A DNA stretch of 64,000 bases from JARBAK01 sp034472185 (GCA_034472185.1 JARBAK010000001.1:434001-498000), one strand, 5' to 3'; positions 26,394-35,860 are shown, numbered from the stretch's first letter. Notes: generated by a model not told the origin, from the sequence alone. Made by a program: numbers and translations.

Positions 26394-27395
26394 CTACCTA
26401 TGGAATGATTGCATCTCTATTTCAGAATTTATTCGTTTTGTTTTTTCCTCCTTCTGGCGCCAATCCTTCGAACGCACTAAATCAATAGCAGGTAACACAG
26501 GAATATGTACTGTATTCCTGTGCGCTAAAGGACTAAACATCTTTTTATTTTGCTCAGCACTAAAGCCATGAACTACAACATCTTTTGCATACTGGAATAG
26601 CGACTTCTCCTTTTCTTGCGCATATTTGCTTTGTAATGTCTCAAACGTCTTTAGAAATTTTGCGTTGAAAAGCTCAGCAAGTTTTGATGTATCGACACTT
26701 GCTGCCTTTTGTAACTGAACCTCTCTTAAAGCATCATATTCCGCATGCTTAATATCCGCGAGTGTTTGAAGACTCTTTGGGTCTTCTTTAAGTAGCCGCC
26801 CCTTATCTTTAGATAAATCTTTTTGAGCGCTTTCACATAGCGCTGCGATAGAATGCTCTAACTTCCCCTTTGCTATTGAATAGCGCTCCTCCTTATGGTT
26901 CTTTACATATTGTGCTATTCCATAACCTACAGCTGATACGCCTATAGATAGTGGGTTCATAGAGAGAACTGAAGCCCCTAAAGAAACAACATCACGGCTT
27001 ACATGATTCTTAATACCTATAACGCGTGCTTTAGCGCCATTCCATATTTTTTGCATGAGATTGGGAGCTCTAGATGCTTTACCGATTAATGACTTCTCTT
27101 GATCCTGAACCGTCTTTTTACAACTAGAAATGCCTAAATGTTCATATATATTCACTCCCTCAGGAACAAGTAACTTCGCCTTTCTCTTAAGCCCATCTAT
27201 ATCCCGCAAAATATTTTCTTTTTTTTGTAATCTATCCAACCCACGTTTTCTAGTAGCTCCACCTATAACACTAGTAACAGCCAACGTAAGCGATATGCTA
27301 CCAGCAATCACCCCTATAATAGGCCCAAATGGAGAAAGTAGCGCTAATAAAGCAGAAGCAAGAGGAGGGAGAAGTAGCGCTATCAATAAACCCAA
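26394..27395 (-). CDS. Unknown membrane-anchored protein, C-terminal part of a frameshifted gene
   Basis: I do not recognise the family. The first 50 residues are strongly hydrophobic (two adjacent membrane segments, LLIALLLPPLASALLALL and a Gly/Ile/Val-rich one); a third weak hydrophobic stretch lies near residues 145-165. The remaining 170 residues are charged and helical with many Lys, Glu and Gln. The frame opens with TTG directly after an in-frame TAA, with no initiation signal. It overlaps the end of the upstream frame (27298-27903) by 98 bp. Removing one base from the AAA run at 27388-27390 would join the two into one protein of about 500 residues, so this is probably the rear part of a broken gene. 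Confidence 0.6.
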   Translation of the reverse strand: MGLLIALLLPPLASALLALLSPFGPIIGVIAGSISLTLAVTSVIGGATRKRGLDRLQKKENILRDIDGLKRKAKLLVPEGVNIYEHLGISSCKKTVQDQEKSLIGKASRAPNLMQKIWNGAKARVIGIKNHVSRDVVSLGASVLSMNPLSIGVSAVGYGIAQYVKNHKEERYSIAKGKLEHSIAALCESAQKDLSKDKGRLLKEDPKSLQTLADIKHAEYDALREVQLQKAASVDTSKLAELFNAKFLKTFETLQSKYAQEKEKSLFQYAKDVVVHGFSAEQNKKMFSPLAHRNTVHIPVLPAIDLVRSKDWRQKEEKTKRINSEIEMQSFHR

Positions 27396-27903
27396 TTAAT
27401 CTAGGCTTAATTACTCTAGCCCATAAGCCTTGAGGGGGATGCGTTTTCTGCGGATCCTGTACATTAAGCAGTGCCAATATTTGCCTAAGATCTTCTATCT
27501 TTTCAAAATTATTGGCATTGAAAAAAATTTGTACTTTCTCCCACTTTTCTTTATGAGAAGCGGGAAGACTTTGAATAATTTCAGTAAGGCGCTTCTTACA
27601 TAGAGTAATTTGCTCCTTCTTGCCATCATCGCAAACTTGCTTCACACTTTTCTGTCTTGTTTCTTTCTTTTGCGATTGACCGTTAATTATAGCAGGTATG
27701 TGATCACTCACAACCCCCTTTTCTGATTCACTCTGCGCCTCTTCTTTTAAACGCTGATCATAATATCCCCATTTTTCTATAGCATCCTCGAATCCTTGTA
27801 TGCTATTCGCAATTTTTTGTCCCTCCAGCTCAGTTATCTCATGGGCAATATATGCTTCTTGAGTTACTTCTAATATGTGTTTTATAGACTCCAATACGGA
27901 CAT
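27298..27903 (-). CDS. Unknown helical protein, N-terminal part of a frameshifted gene
   Basis: The family is not recognised. ATG 27903 has AAGGA seven bases upstream, a good start. Residues 1-170 are charged and helical, with little hydrophobic sequence. After PRLIG (about residue 171) the frame continues for 30 residues rich in Ser, Cys, Phe and Trp that do not look like the rest, while the +1 frame at that point has a smooth hydrophobic segment. I read this as the front half of a gene interrupted by a one-base indel. Two overlapping, coupled genes remain possible. Confidence 0.6.
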   Translation of the reverse strand: MSVLESIKHILEVTQEAYIAHEITELEGQKIANSIQGFEDAIEKWGYYDQRLKEEAQSESEKGVVSDHIPAIINGQSQKKETRQKSVKQVCDDGKKEQITLCKKRLTEIIQSLPASHKEKWEKVQIFFNANNFEKIEDLRQILALLNVQDPQKTHPPQGLWARVIKPRLIGFIDSATSPSSCFCFISATFSIWAYYRGDCW

Positions 27904-28030
27904 ATCACATCCTTCTCCATGTATCACCCAGACTCCTCCTCTACAGTATATTCTGCTAGACTAAAGTAGTCATTATTTTTTAGTGACACAAAGTAGGTAT
28001 GCGCTTCAGTGTAATATCACTAGGGCATCA

Positions 28031-28117
28031 ACGGATGGAGTGGGATTCGAACCCACGGTACACTTGTATGTACGCCGGTTTTCAAGACCGGTACCTTCAA
28101 CCACTCGGTCATCCATC
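28031..28117 (-). tRNA. tRNA-Ser(TGA)
   Basis: The minus strand folds as a class II tRNA: acceptor arms GGATGGA and TCCATCC, discriminator G, anticodon stem CCGGT/ACCGG around CTTGAAA (anticodon TGA), a long variable arm, and GGTTCGAATCCC in the T arm. The 3' CCA is not encoded; the next bases are TTG. Confidence 0.95.
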
Positions 28118-28236
28118 CAATATTATACACCTCATCATATCGGCAAGCTTACTCATGAATAAGCAGCAAGTAAAACTAAATCTCGTATTCACAGAGAGAA
28201 TCTTATAACCAACGATAAGGTGCTAAAGCAATTTGT

Positions 28237-29991
28237 TTACCAGTCTGATATATCACCTAATATACGCTTTGCTATAGGAAGTGCACCCTTGGACCCCCAT
28301 CCTCCATGCTCAACTACAACCGCAATAGCATATCGAGGAGCAGTATAAGGTGCAAAGCCAATAAAGAGAGCGTGTTCTTTTTTTCCGCCCTCTAAACTTC
28401 CACTACGATTAGAAATCACTTGCGCAGTTCCAGTTTTCCCTACTAATTCCAAACGATCATATTGCCCATAACATGTCCCCCCAGGAAGATTACATGCAAG
28501 ATACATCCCCTTTTTTACTAAATCTAGATGCTTAGATGGTACCGCGATAGGAACGCTACTCTCATTATTCTTATCTAATATACCTAAGTGAGGTACCACC
28601 CGTGCTCCAGATACTATACGCGAGAGAGCAGTAGCAAGTTGGAGGGGAGTAACAAGCACATATCCTTGGCCTATGGTTGAATTAGCAGTATCCCCAACAG
28701 ACCACTTCTGTTTGAATCTAGAGACCTTCCACTCTTTATTCGGCATAAGGCCGCCATTTTCAAAGGGTAAATCAATACCTGTCTTTTGGCCAAATCCTAA
28801 TAAAGTAGCAATTTTAAATAAATTATCGATTCCGCTCTTTATACCTTGAACATAAAAGTATATATTACATGTTTTAGCAATAGCGCTAGTCATATTCACA
28901 TATCCATGCCCCCCTCTTTTCCAGCAGTGAAAAACCCTATTACCTACTCTATGTTCTCCTGTACATCGAACCTCTTCCTCTGGATTGATACCACCGCAAA
29001 GTATTGCAAGAGCTGTAACTAGCTTAAATGTAGATCCAGGAGGATAAAGAGAGGCAATAGCTTTGTTTATCAGCGGCTTATGCTGATCCTCAGCGAATCC
29101 CTTCCAGTCTTTAGCGCCTATACCACCTATAAATTTATTCGGGTCATAAGATGGAGTCGAATAAATACTTAAGATTTCCCCTGTATAAGGATCCATTATA
29201 ACCGCAGCACCTGTTATTTTAGACATCCTCTCTGAGACAGCTTTTTGCATTCTCAAATCTATCGACAAAGGTAACACTTGTCCGCCAGTACCCGGAATAA
29301 CATTCAAATCCCTTACAAAGCGCCCTGAAACATTTACCTCTATTTCTTTTACTTCAGGAATACCATGCAATTCAAAATCATAATTTCTTTCAACTCCCTG
29401 CTTACCCACCAAAGCAACACTATAATTAGGAATAAACATGTTTTTTATATCATCGTTAGAGGGCTTTGAGACATATCCAGTAATATGCCCCGTAAGACTC
29501 CCCTCAGGATAAAAACGTTTCCCAAGTACCTCTACCTCCACTCCCGCTAAATCCAAATGTTCTTCTATCTTTGCGATATCTTTCCAGCATAAGTTATCCT
29601 GCAAAACTACAGGCTCCCCCCTCAAAGAGGATATAAGAACAGATTCAGAAGGGGGAAACCTCAAAGCATCAACTTCATAACCTAACAATAAGCTTAATTT
29701 ATAAGCTATTTCAGCTAATGATAGCTCATATCCTCTACTTAATATGGCCCTATAAGTAGTAATATTTTCCGCTATTATTAACCCATTTCTGTCTCTAATT
29801 TCTCCTCTAAGCGGTAAAGAGGCGCGCGCACGCACTCTATTTTGACGCGATAAATCTTTATATTTTTTAGACTCGGAAATCTGCAATAATACAAACCTAC
29901 CAAATATAATACTCAGGGCAAAAAACTTTACTCCTCCAGTAATCAGTGCTCTTCTTGTAAAGGGCACATACTTTCTACTGTTATCTTTCAT
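28237..29991 (-). CDS. mrdA: Penicillin-binding protein 2 (elongation transpeptidase)
   Basis: PBP2 cross-links peptidoglycan in the elongasome with RodA and MreBCD. One N-terminal membrane helix (about residues 17-33) is followed by the dimerisation domain starting RGEIRDRNG, then the transpeptidase motifs: SxxK as PGSTFKLVT, and KTG as VGKTGTAQV. At the SxN position the sequence is AKTCNIYFY, with Thr where Ser is usual. The 584 residues are full length. mreD lies 51 bp upstream, the usual alphaproteobacterial order. Confidence 0.93.
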   Translation of the reverse strand: MKDNSRKYVPFTRRALITGGVKFFALSIIFGRFVLLQISESKKYKDLSRQNRVRARASLPLRGEIRDRNGLIIAENITTYRAILSRGYELSLAEIAYKLSLLLGYEVDALRFPPSESVLISSLRGEPVVLQDNLCWKDIAKIEEHLDLAGVEVEVLGKRFYPEGSLTGHITGYVSKPSNDDIKNMFIPNYSVALVGKQGVERNYDFELHGIPEVKEIEVNVSGRFVRDLNVIPGTGGQVLPLSIDLRMQKAVSERMSKITGAAVIMDPYTGEILSIYSTPSYDPNKFIGGIGAKDWKGFAEDQHKPLINKAIASLYPPGSTFKLVTALAILCGGINPEEEVRCTGEHRVGNRVFHCWKRGGHGYVNMTSAIAKTCNIYFYVQGIKSGIDNLFKIATLLGFGQKTGIDLPFENGGLMPNKEWKVSRFKQKWSVGDTANSTIGQGYVLVTPLQLATALSRIVSGARVVPHLGILDKNNESSVPIAVPSKHLDLVKKGMYLACNLPGGTCYGQYDRLELVGKTGTAQVISNRSGSLEGGKKEHALFIGFAPYTAPRYAIAVVVEHGGWGSKGALPIAKRILGDISDW

Positions 29992-30042
29992 CTTAAATCT
30001 ATATTCAATAACGTGTCCCTTTCAACTACTACCAAATTAGGC

Positions 30043-30495
30043 TCATCTGGCACTAATCCTTTTTAAAAAATAGTACAGACATGGATATAAAGGGATCTCG
30101 ATCACCGTCTTCCAAACTTCCTCTATATGATTTTCTGCTCTTAAACACGAAATTACCGCAATATCCAATATAAATGCAACACATATGGAGAACGCGAAAG
30201 CTAAACTTACAAACAATCCAGTATACTTAAATACGCCTCGTGAATACTCAACGGTAAGGAACATCACAACGTACAAAAGGGGGGAAATACCTATCACAGA
30301 AGCATTTGTATAGTCCCCCATTATACCTACAATTATAGCAGTATAAATAGAGAGGCACTTAGTAGTAAAACTAAAAAACACAATACAATCAAAAATAGCT
30401 TGACAAATCGGCACCCTTGCGAATCCAACAAAGGGAAAGTGTTGCCCCACTAATAATAAAAGGCCTAAAATCTTCGTAACACGAGAAGCAAACAT
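30043..30495 (-). CDS. mreD: Rod shape-determining protein MreD
   Basis: MreD is an inner-membrane partner of MreC and MreB in cell elongation. The protein is 150 residues with four or five hydrophobic helices. The segment IMGDYTNASVIGISPLLYVV resembles the conserved GxxxDxxxxxxLGxxxL loop of MreD, and the gene is directly upstream of mrdA, as expected. Sequence conservation in this family is low, so position contributes much of the confidence. Confidence 0.72.
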   Translation of the reverse strand: MFASRVTKILGLLLLVGQHFPFVGFARVPICQAIFDCIVFFSFTTKCLSIYTAIIVGIMGDYTNASVIGISPLLYVVMFLTVEYSRGVFKYTGLFVSLAFAFSICVAFILDIAVISCLRAENHIEEVWKTVIEIPLYPCLYYFLKRISAR

Positions 30496-30508
30496 TTATA
30501 TATTAAGT

Positions 30509-30919
30509 TTAGCGTCTAAAGAGCGCTCCACCATAGGCGTCATTAGCTCTTCGCAAATTTCTAAGCAACTCTCTATTAGGTCTTAGCTTTCTACTCTTGC
30601 ACAGCAGAAAAGAATTTGCTTTTTTTACAGCAAGCGTAAGATCATTTAGCAGATTTAAAAAAGCACGTCTACGCGTATTCTCTAATGTTAAAAGAGAGCG
30701 GCATCCATGGGAGATTGCATTAAATAATCGTTCTATTTCCTCTATATGCCAATCATAAAGAGAACAGGTCTCATCGCATAGAGTATTCCCAAGATTTTCA
30801 ACAACTTCATTCAGTGCTAGACACTGTGCTTGCAACACCGCTGCAGTGTACTCCGACTCATCATCCATAGCCCCCTTTATGCCCTGAATTTCTTGAGGCT
30901 CATATATCTCTTCTTCCAT
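30509..30919 (-). CDS. Unknown small helical protein upstream of mreD
   Basis: I do not recognise it. The 136 residues are acidic at the N-terminus and basic at the C-terminus, predicted mainly helical, with no signal peptide or membrane helix. The start has a strong purine-rich site (GGGGGATGAG) five bases before ATG 30919, and mreD begins 13 bases after its stop, so it should be expressed with mreD-mrdA. It sits where mreC is usually found but has no MreC features. The size and helical character would fit a flagellar export chaperone such as FlgN, which is speculation. Confidence 0.6.
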   Translation of the reverse strand: MEEEIYEPQEIQGIKGAMDDESEYTAAVLQAQCLALNEVVENLGNTLCDETCSLYDWHIEEIERLFNAISHGCRSLLTLENTRRRAFLNLLNDLTLAVKKANSFLLCKSRKLRPNRELLRNLRRANDAYGGALFRR

Positions 30920-31011
30920 AATCTCATCCCCCCAGCAATATTGACTGTAAAATAAAGAAAGTTTATAAGTAAGTGTGATAATAACATCAAAGCAACGATA
31001 AGCAAATTACT

Positions 31012-32304
31012 ATGGTGAAAATGCCACATTGGCCTATCCCATACTCCTCTTTGGATAATACCCAAGGACCAATGAGAATGCGCGATTTGCTTAACGCAGT
31101 AGGCAACCCGCAACGACGACTTCCTCCAGTTATACATGTCACTGGCACCAATGGAAAAGGGTCGGTGTTAGCATATTTAAAATCAATATTCGAGCATTCA
31201 GGATATATTGCGCACAGATATACATCACCACATCTCGTTCAATTTAACGAAAGAATTAATCTACAGGGCAGTGATATAGATGACCGTTTTTTAGCAGAAT
31301 GCGTAGAAGAATGCCGTTTTGCTACAAAGGATTTACCATTAACCTTCTTTGAAGGCATTACAACCATAGCATTTTTGGCATTTTCTAGAAAACCCGCTGA
31401 CGTATTATTGCTTGAAGTAGGCGCAGGAGCAAGGCTTGATGCAACTAACAGTATAGAAAATTCACTGCAAAGTATAATTATGCCAATTTCATTCGATCAT
31501 GAACAACTATTGGGAGATAGTCTTGCAAAAATTGCATACGAAAAATCTTTTGTAGCCAAAAAGGGCTCCGAATGCATAATAAGCTGGCAACCAGATGAAA
31601 TAGTAGATTTGATCGCTAATGAATGCAGAAACCACGGAGCAACAACGATATCCTGCAGAAAAGAATGGGACTTTATAGTGCAAGAAACAAACTTTTCGCT
31701 AAATATAGCAGAAGATATTATAGAGTTCCCGCTTCCCTCTTTACGCGGAGTACACCAAATTGTTAATGCAGCTACAGCAGCAGTTGCTGCGTTTTTTTTA
31801 AAAAAAAGTTTCCCAAAGATTACAATCAATACAATACGTCTTGGATTAAGAAAAGCAGTTTGGCCAGCTCGAATGCAGCACATTACAAGAGGCATGTTAT
31901 ATGAAATGCTACCCGAAGAAGCAGAATTATGGTTAGATGGAGCGCATAACCCTTCAGGAGCTCAAATGATGGCCGCAAGCATGTTGCAATTAAAACCCGA
32001 AAAACCTCTTTATATAATAAACGGCAGAACTAGAGATCATGATATCGTTGGCTTTTTACAATATTTTACTAAAATCACAAAAATGGTCTGCGGTATAAGA
32101 GTAGTCAATGAACCACTCGCTGAAAAGGCTGAAAATATTGTAGCAGGTGCAGAAGCCTTGGGTATGCGCGCAAAACAATGCAGCTCTTTAAAAGATGCCT
32201 TGGAGTCTTGTTTATACGATAACAATTATAAGCCTTGCAGAATACTTGTGCTAGGCTCCTTATATCTAGCAGGAGACATGCTAGAGGCAAATAAGGGCGC
32301 CTAG
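31012..32304 (+). CDS. folC: Folylpolyglutamate synthase / dihydrofolate synthase
   Basis: FolC adds glutamate to dihydropteroate and to folates in an ATP-dependent reaction. The P-loop HVTGTNGKGSV, the segment YTSPHLVQFNERI, and the C-terminal WLDGAHNPSGA are diagnostic of the Mur-ligase-like fold. The 430 residues are full length. It starts at ATG 31012 and diverges from the mreD cluster. Folate polyglutamates also serve MnmE/MnmG. Whether other folate genes are present cannot be seen here. Confidence 0.95.
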   Translation: MVKMPHWPIPYSSLDNTQGPMRMRDLLNAVGNPQRRLPPVIHVTGTNGKGSVLAYLKSIFEHSGYIAHRYTSPHLVQFNERINLQGSDIDDRFLAECVEECRFATKDLPLTFFEGITTIAFLAFSRKPADVLLLEVGAGARLDATNSIENSLQSIIMPISFDHEQLLGDSLAKIAYEKSFVAKKGSECIISWQPDEIVDLIANECRNHGATTISCRKEWDFIVQETNFSLNIAEDIIEFPLPSLRGVHQIVNAATAAVAAFFLKKSFPKITINTIRLGLRKAVWPARMQHITRGMLYEMLPEEAELWLDGAHNPSGAQMMAASMLQLKPEKPLYIINGRTRDHDIVGFLQYFTKITKMVCGIRVVNEPLAEKAENIVAGAEALGMRAKQCSSLKDALESCLYDNNYKPCRILVLGSLYLAGDMLEANKGA

Positions 32305-32343
32305 TTAAAGCATAAATTTATTTTACTCATAAAGGGTTAGAAG

Positions 32344-33525
32344 ATGAAGCGGATATGTTATTTAGAGAATCTAGTACAATTTTGTCAGAAATTTGTGCTC
32401 TACTGCTGCATAATTTGTGCATATATATTGCTTTCCCCGATATATATAGAAGCTGCCCCCTCAAAGGATAAACATATAAAATCAACGATTTTTAACACTT
32501 TAAGCAATAATAGCAGGCCTCATAGTAAATCAGGCAGTTTTATAGCTCCCCAAATAGCAGAACTCTCTAAATATGCTGGATTAGTGATAAACGCCAAAAC
32601 TGGCGAAGTTTTATATAGCAAAAATTCCACCGCAAAAAGATATCCAGCTTCTTTAGTTAAGATGATGACGTTATTGCTTGCTTTCGAAGCACTCGAAAAG
32701 GGAGAGTTAAAGTTAAATCAAATGATTGCAATTTCAAAGCCAGCAAGCATGCAGCCTCCTTCTCGGCTAGGTGTGGCGCCTTACGATAAATTGATAGTTA
32801 ACGAAGTATTACACGCTATTTGTATAAAATCAGCAAATGATATGGCCTATGCTCTTGGAGAAACGCTAGGCCATGGAAGTATAAAAAATTTCGTCAGAAT
32901 AATGAATATACGCGCTAAGCAGTTAGGAATGTATTCTACGCATTTTTGCAATCCCAGTGGTCTACACGCCAAAACACAGGTCACAACGGCATATGATATG
33001 GCACTGCTAGCATTAGCTTTAAAGAGCCGCTATGCGAAATACTACGGATTATTTTCGCGTACACACTTCATATTTCGCCATAAAACAGTAGTAGGACATA
33101 ACAGAGTACTACAACTCTATCCAGGAGCCACAGGTATGAAAACAGGGTATACAATAGCAGCAGGCTATAATCTTGTCACCACTACGAAGAAACCCGAGGG
33201 AGAACTAATCGCTGTAGTGATGGGCTGTCCTTCAAGACATAGCAGGGATGATCATATGATTTCCTTACTACAAAGTGCATATGAAACGCTGCACCATCGC
33301 TCTGCTCATCCCGCACATAAATTTTCTTCCATAAATAACCGCTCAACAACAGTATTGTCAACGCACAGAAAAATACCCCCTCAAAATATCCAGCAGAAAC
33401 GGCCCTCTATATTCACACCACTCTACAAACCCATATCTCCCGCAATAAATAGGAAAAAAAGAAGCAAGGATATACTGCACACTACTCGGCAACGTCAGAA
33501 TATGAATTTGTCGCGTCAAAAATAA
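32344..33525 (+). CDS. D-alanyl-D-alanine carboxypeptidase, PBP5/6 family
   Basis: The enzyme trims the terminal D-Ala of peptidoglycan stem peptides in the periplasm. A hydrophobic signal-like segment covers about residues 14-35. The S11 peptidase motifs are SxxK in PASLVKMMT, SxN in KSANDMAYAL and KTG in GMKTGYT. After the catalytic domain (ending about residue 315) the tail is basic and Ser/Pro-rich, without the usual PBP5 C-terminal domain or an obvious amphipathic anchor. It follows folC by 39 bp on the same strand. Confidence 0.92.
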   Translation: MKRICYLENLVQFCQKFVLYCCIICAYILLSPIYIEAAPSKDKHIKSTIFNTLSNNSRPHSKSGSFIAPQIAELSKYAGLVINAKTGEVLYSKNSTAKRYPASLVKMMTLLLAFEALEKGELKLNQMIAISKPASMQPPSRLGVAPYDKLIVNEVLHAICIKSANDMAYALGETLGHGSIKNFVRIMNIRAKQLGMYSTHFCNPSGLHAKTQVTTAYDMALLALALKSRYAKYYGLFSRTHFIFRHKTVVGHNRVLQLYPGATGMKTGYTIAAGYNLVTTTKKPEGELIAVVMGCPSRHSRDDHMISLLQSAYETLHHRSAHPAHKFSSINNRSTTVLSTHRKIPPQNIQQKRPSIFTPLYKPISPAINRKKRSKDILHTTRQRQNMNLSRQK

Positions 33526-33602
33526 TCGCGCACTCTTTTCGTAAATTGATGAAGTTATCCATGTCGCATGCTACTAGTATATTATGTCAGATGACGCAAG
33601 CA

Positions 33603-34100
33603 TTACGCCTCTTTTAAAGCAGCAGTTTTAGCAAGTTTATCAGCCATTTCGTTATATGTATGCCCGCTATGCCCTCTTACCCAACTCCATTTGACAGGTG
33701 TATTGCTCGCAGTAAGCCTCGTGGTTGCCATATCTAATTGTTGCCATAAATCAATATTCTTTACTTTACCATTGTTCCATCGCTTTTGCTTCCAAGAACG
33801 AAGCCATAGTGTCATGCCTTTGACAAGATAAGTACTGTCAGAAAAAATTTCTATCGCTCCATAAGCCCGCTCCTTTATATGCAAGAGAGCACTGATAGCT
33901 GCTGTAAGTTCCATTCTGTTATTAGTCGTACATTTTTCTCCTCCAGAAATGCTTTCTATGTCCCCGCTATGCAGTAATACTGCTCCCCACCCTCCAGGGC
34001 CTGGGTTCCCCATACAAGCGCCATCACAATATATCTGTATCACTTCACGCTCAACAAAAACACGATGTGTATTCTCCAAATCTAAACGTAGCTGCTGCAC
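33603..34100 (-). CDS. rnhA: Ribonuclease HI
   Basis: RNase HI degrades the RNA strand of RNA-DNA hybrids. The catalytic residues are in YCDGACMGNPGPGG (Asp), MELTAAI (Glu) and IFSDSTYLV (Asp), with the late WVRGHSGHTYNEMADKLA motif (His and Asp). The GTG start at 34100 has AGGA six bases upstream; a later GTG at 34043 would also keep the whole fold. The 165 residues are slightly long at the N-terminus. Confidence 0.95.
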   Translation of the reverse strand: MQQLRLDLENTHRVFVEREVIQIYCDGACMGNPGPGGWGAVLLHSGDIESISGGEKCTTNNRMELTAAISALLHIKERAYGAIEIFSDSTYLVKGMTLWLRSWKQKRWNNGKVKNIDLWQQLDMATTRLTASNTPVKWSWVRGHSGHTYNEMADKLAKTAALKEA

Positions 34101-34208
34101 TGCTTTTCCTATTGCAAACTATTTATAAATATGTGTTATTATCAATGTAGCAAATGTGTTAGTGCCGGTGGAAAGGGTATAAGAACGTTTAAAATATAGC
34201 GCAGTAAA

Positions 34209-34580
34209 ATGATACCGTCATCACATTTCCCGCGAGATAATATACTGCCAGTTGACAGGCATCTTATACGTAGCTCTTCTGTGCTGAAACCCGCGAACAC
34301 TGCAGTTTCTGAAGTAGTAAGGGACTTGGAATCTTTCTTCCTATCTTTTTTACTGCATTCCATACATCAATACAATGCTCAAGAACCTTGGGCGGATAGC
34401 AACAATTCTGCACAAGATATCTTTCGTTCTTTTTGGATCGATGCTTACGCTGACGCCATCGCACCCCATACAAACATAATCAAAGCGCCCGTGCAAGCAT
34501 ATTTACATAAACATGAAGAAACAAGCAACAAGGCACATGACCTTCCAAATAAGCCGCATAAAATAGATGTTTCGATTTAG
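34209..34580 (+). CDS. FlgJ/CheL-like flagellar rod-binding protein
   Basis: The segments VVRDLESFFLSFLLHSI and DIFRSFWIDAYADAIA resemble the two conserved helices of the FlgJ N-terminal rod-binding domain (family pattern: FExxFLxxMLKxM ... YxxMxxxxLAxxIA). The protein is 123 residues and has no muramidase domain, as is usual for alphaproteobacterial FlgJ. It would cap the growing rod in the periplasm. The gene is followed after about 170 bp by a same-strand M23 endopeptidase, which could supply a wall-cutting activity. The similarity is judged by eye, and the overall match is weak. Confidence 0.5.
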   Translation: MIPSSHFPRDNILPVDRHLIRSSSVLKPANTAVSEVVRDLESFFLSFLLHSIHQYNAQEPWADSNNSAQDIFRSFWIDAYADAIAPHTNIIKAPVQAYLHKHEETSNKAHDLPNKPHKIDVSI

Positions 34581-34747
34581 CTCATTACACATATCTATAC
34601 GTGTGGCATTGGCATTTTAAGCTTGACTTTTTCATCAAAACGTGGACTCTTAATTGATAATTAAAAGTTTGCTTAAGCCCTCTTGTCTCACACATCTCTT
34701 TATTACAGAGATAAAGGAGGTTGTTTTTGCTGTAAAAAGGGTACCAC

Positions 34748-35860
34748 ATGAAGTTTAATAGAGTAACTCGATGCAGAAGTGTTTTTGTGCCCCTTATAGG
34801 TGCGTCTATTCTCATCTTGACTCTTAATATAACTACGTATGTAGTGCAGCAAAAAGATTACCAGGTAGCAAGCAAACAGCATTCAATCAGTATTACCTCT
34901 GCACCTTCGCCTGTATCTGAGCTCTCAAATAGCACTAAAATAGCAAGAAAAATTCCTGCTCGAAACAAACAAAGCAACAAAAAAGAAAGAAAAATTGTTA
35001 AAAGTACAGCAATACGGGCAACAGAAAAGCCTAGCTCGATATCTATAAACCCCGATAAATCTTCTATAAAAAAAGTGAAAGGAAGACTCGTAACGGGAAG
35101 CGTCGGAAAATCCTTTATCACATCAGCAGTAAGAATAGGAGTGCCCTCAAAAGTTGCTAATACAGTAGTAAATGCATTCAGCAATACTATAGACTTTCAG
35201 AAAGAAATAGGCAAAGGGGCTCCATTTAAAGTTCTTTATGATCCTGAAACAGAACACTTGCTTTATGCCTCTCTAACAGTACGAGGTGAAGCTATCGAAA
35301 TATACAGACACGAGCCCCATACAAGAGGCGATGCAATCTATTTGCGAAAAGATGGCTCTAGCGTAAGGCGCACTTTGTTAAAAGTCCCAGTGAAAAGTGG
35401 TGTAATGGGCTCGGGATATGGTATGCGGATACACCCTATCTATGGTTGTTTAAGGATGCATAAAGGGCTAGATTATAGAGCTCCAAGAGGTGCACCTATA
35501 TTTGCAGCCGGGGATGGTGTAATTAAAGATATGAGGTACCATGGTCAATACGGAAGGTACGTAGAAATTAAGCACAATAAGACGTATACTACTTTCTATG
35601 CACATCTCGGAGCTTATGCAGCTGGGCTATATCTAGGAAAGCCAGTGAAACAAGGGCAGGTGATAGGTTATGTAGGAAAATCTGGGGCTGCTACGGGATA
35701 TCACGTGCATTATGAAATACGCAAAAATGGTGTAAGTGTTAATCCTATTAAAGAGATGGCTGTGATCCACCATCAACCTTTAGTCAAGCAACAACTCGTA
35801 ACCTTCAAAAAACAGCAAATATATATACATAAGGCCATCTCTTCATCAGTGGGAAACTAA
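34748..35860 (+). CDS. Murein endopeptidase, M23 family (LytM domain)
   Basis: The protein should cut peptidoglycan cross-links. An N-terminal membrane anchor (about residues 14-33) is followed by a basic Ser/Lys-rich linker, then the M23 domain with the zinc motifs MHKGLDYRAP (HxxxD) and YHVHYEIRKNG (HxH), plus YAHL and GxVGKSGxATG strands. The 370 residues are within the MepM/YebA range. AAAAGG lies seven bases before the ATG. A stem ATCTCT/AGAGAT at 34694-34712 lies in the leader. Confidence 0.93.
   Translation: MKFNRVTRCRSVFVPLIGASILILTLNITTYVVQQKDYQVASKQHSISITSAPSPVSELSNSTKIARKIPARNKQSNKKERKIVKSTAIRATEKPSSISINPDKSSIKKVKGRLVTGSVGKSFITSAVRIGVPSKVANTVVNAFSNTIDFQKEIGKGAPFKVLYDPETEHLLYASLTVRGEAIEIYRHEPHTRGDAIYLRKDGSSVRRTLLKVPVKSGVMGSGYGMRIHPIYGCLRMHKGLDYRAPRGAPIFAAGDGVIKDMRYHGQYGRYVEIKHNKTYTTFYAHLGAYAAGLYLGKPVKQGQVIGYVGKSGAATGYHVHYEIRKNGVSVNPIKEMAVIHHQPLVKQQLVTFKKQQIYIHKAISSSVGN

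Noticed and set aside
34142..34473. Minus-strand frames opposite the FlgJ-like gene
   Set aside because: They are Cys/Arg/Lys-rich mirror frames without start signals; the plus-strand frame has the recognisable helices.
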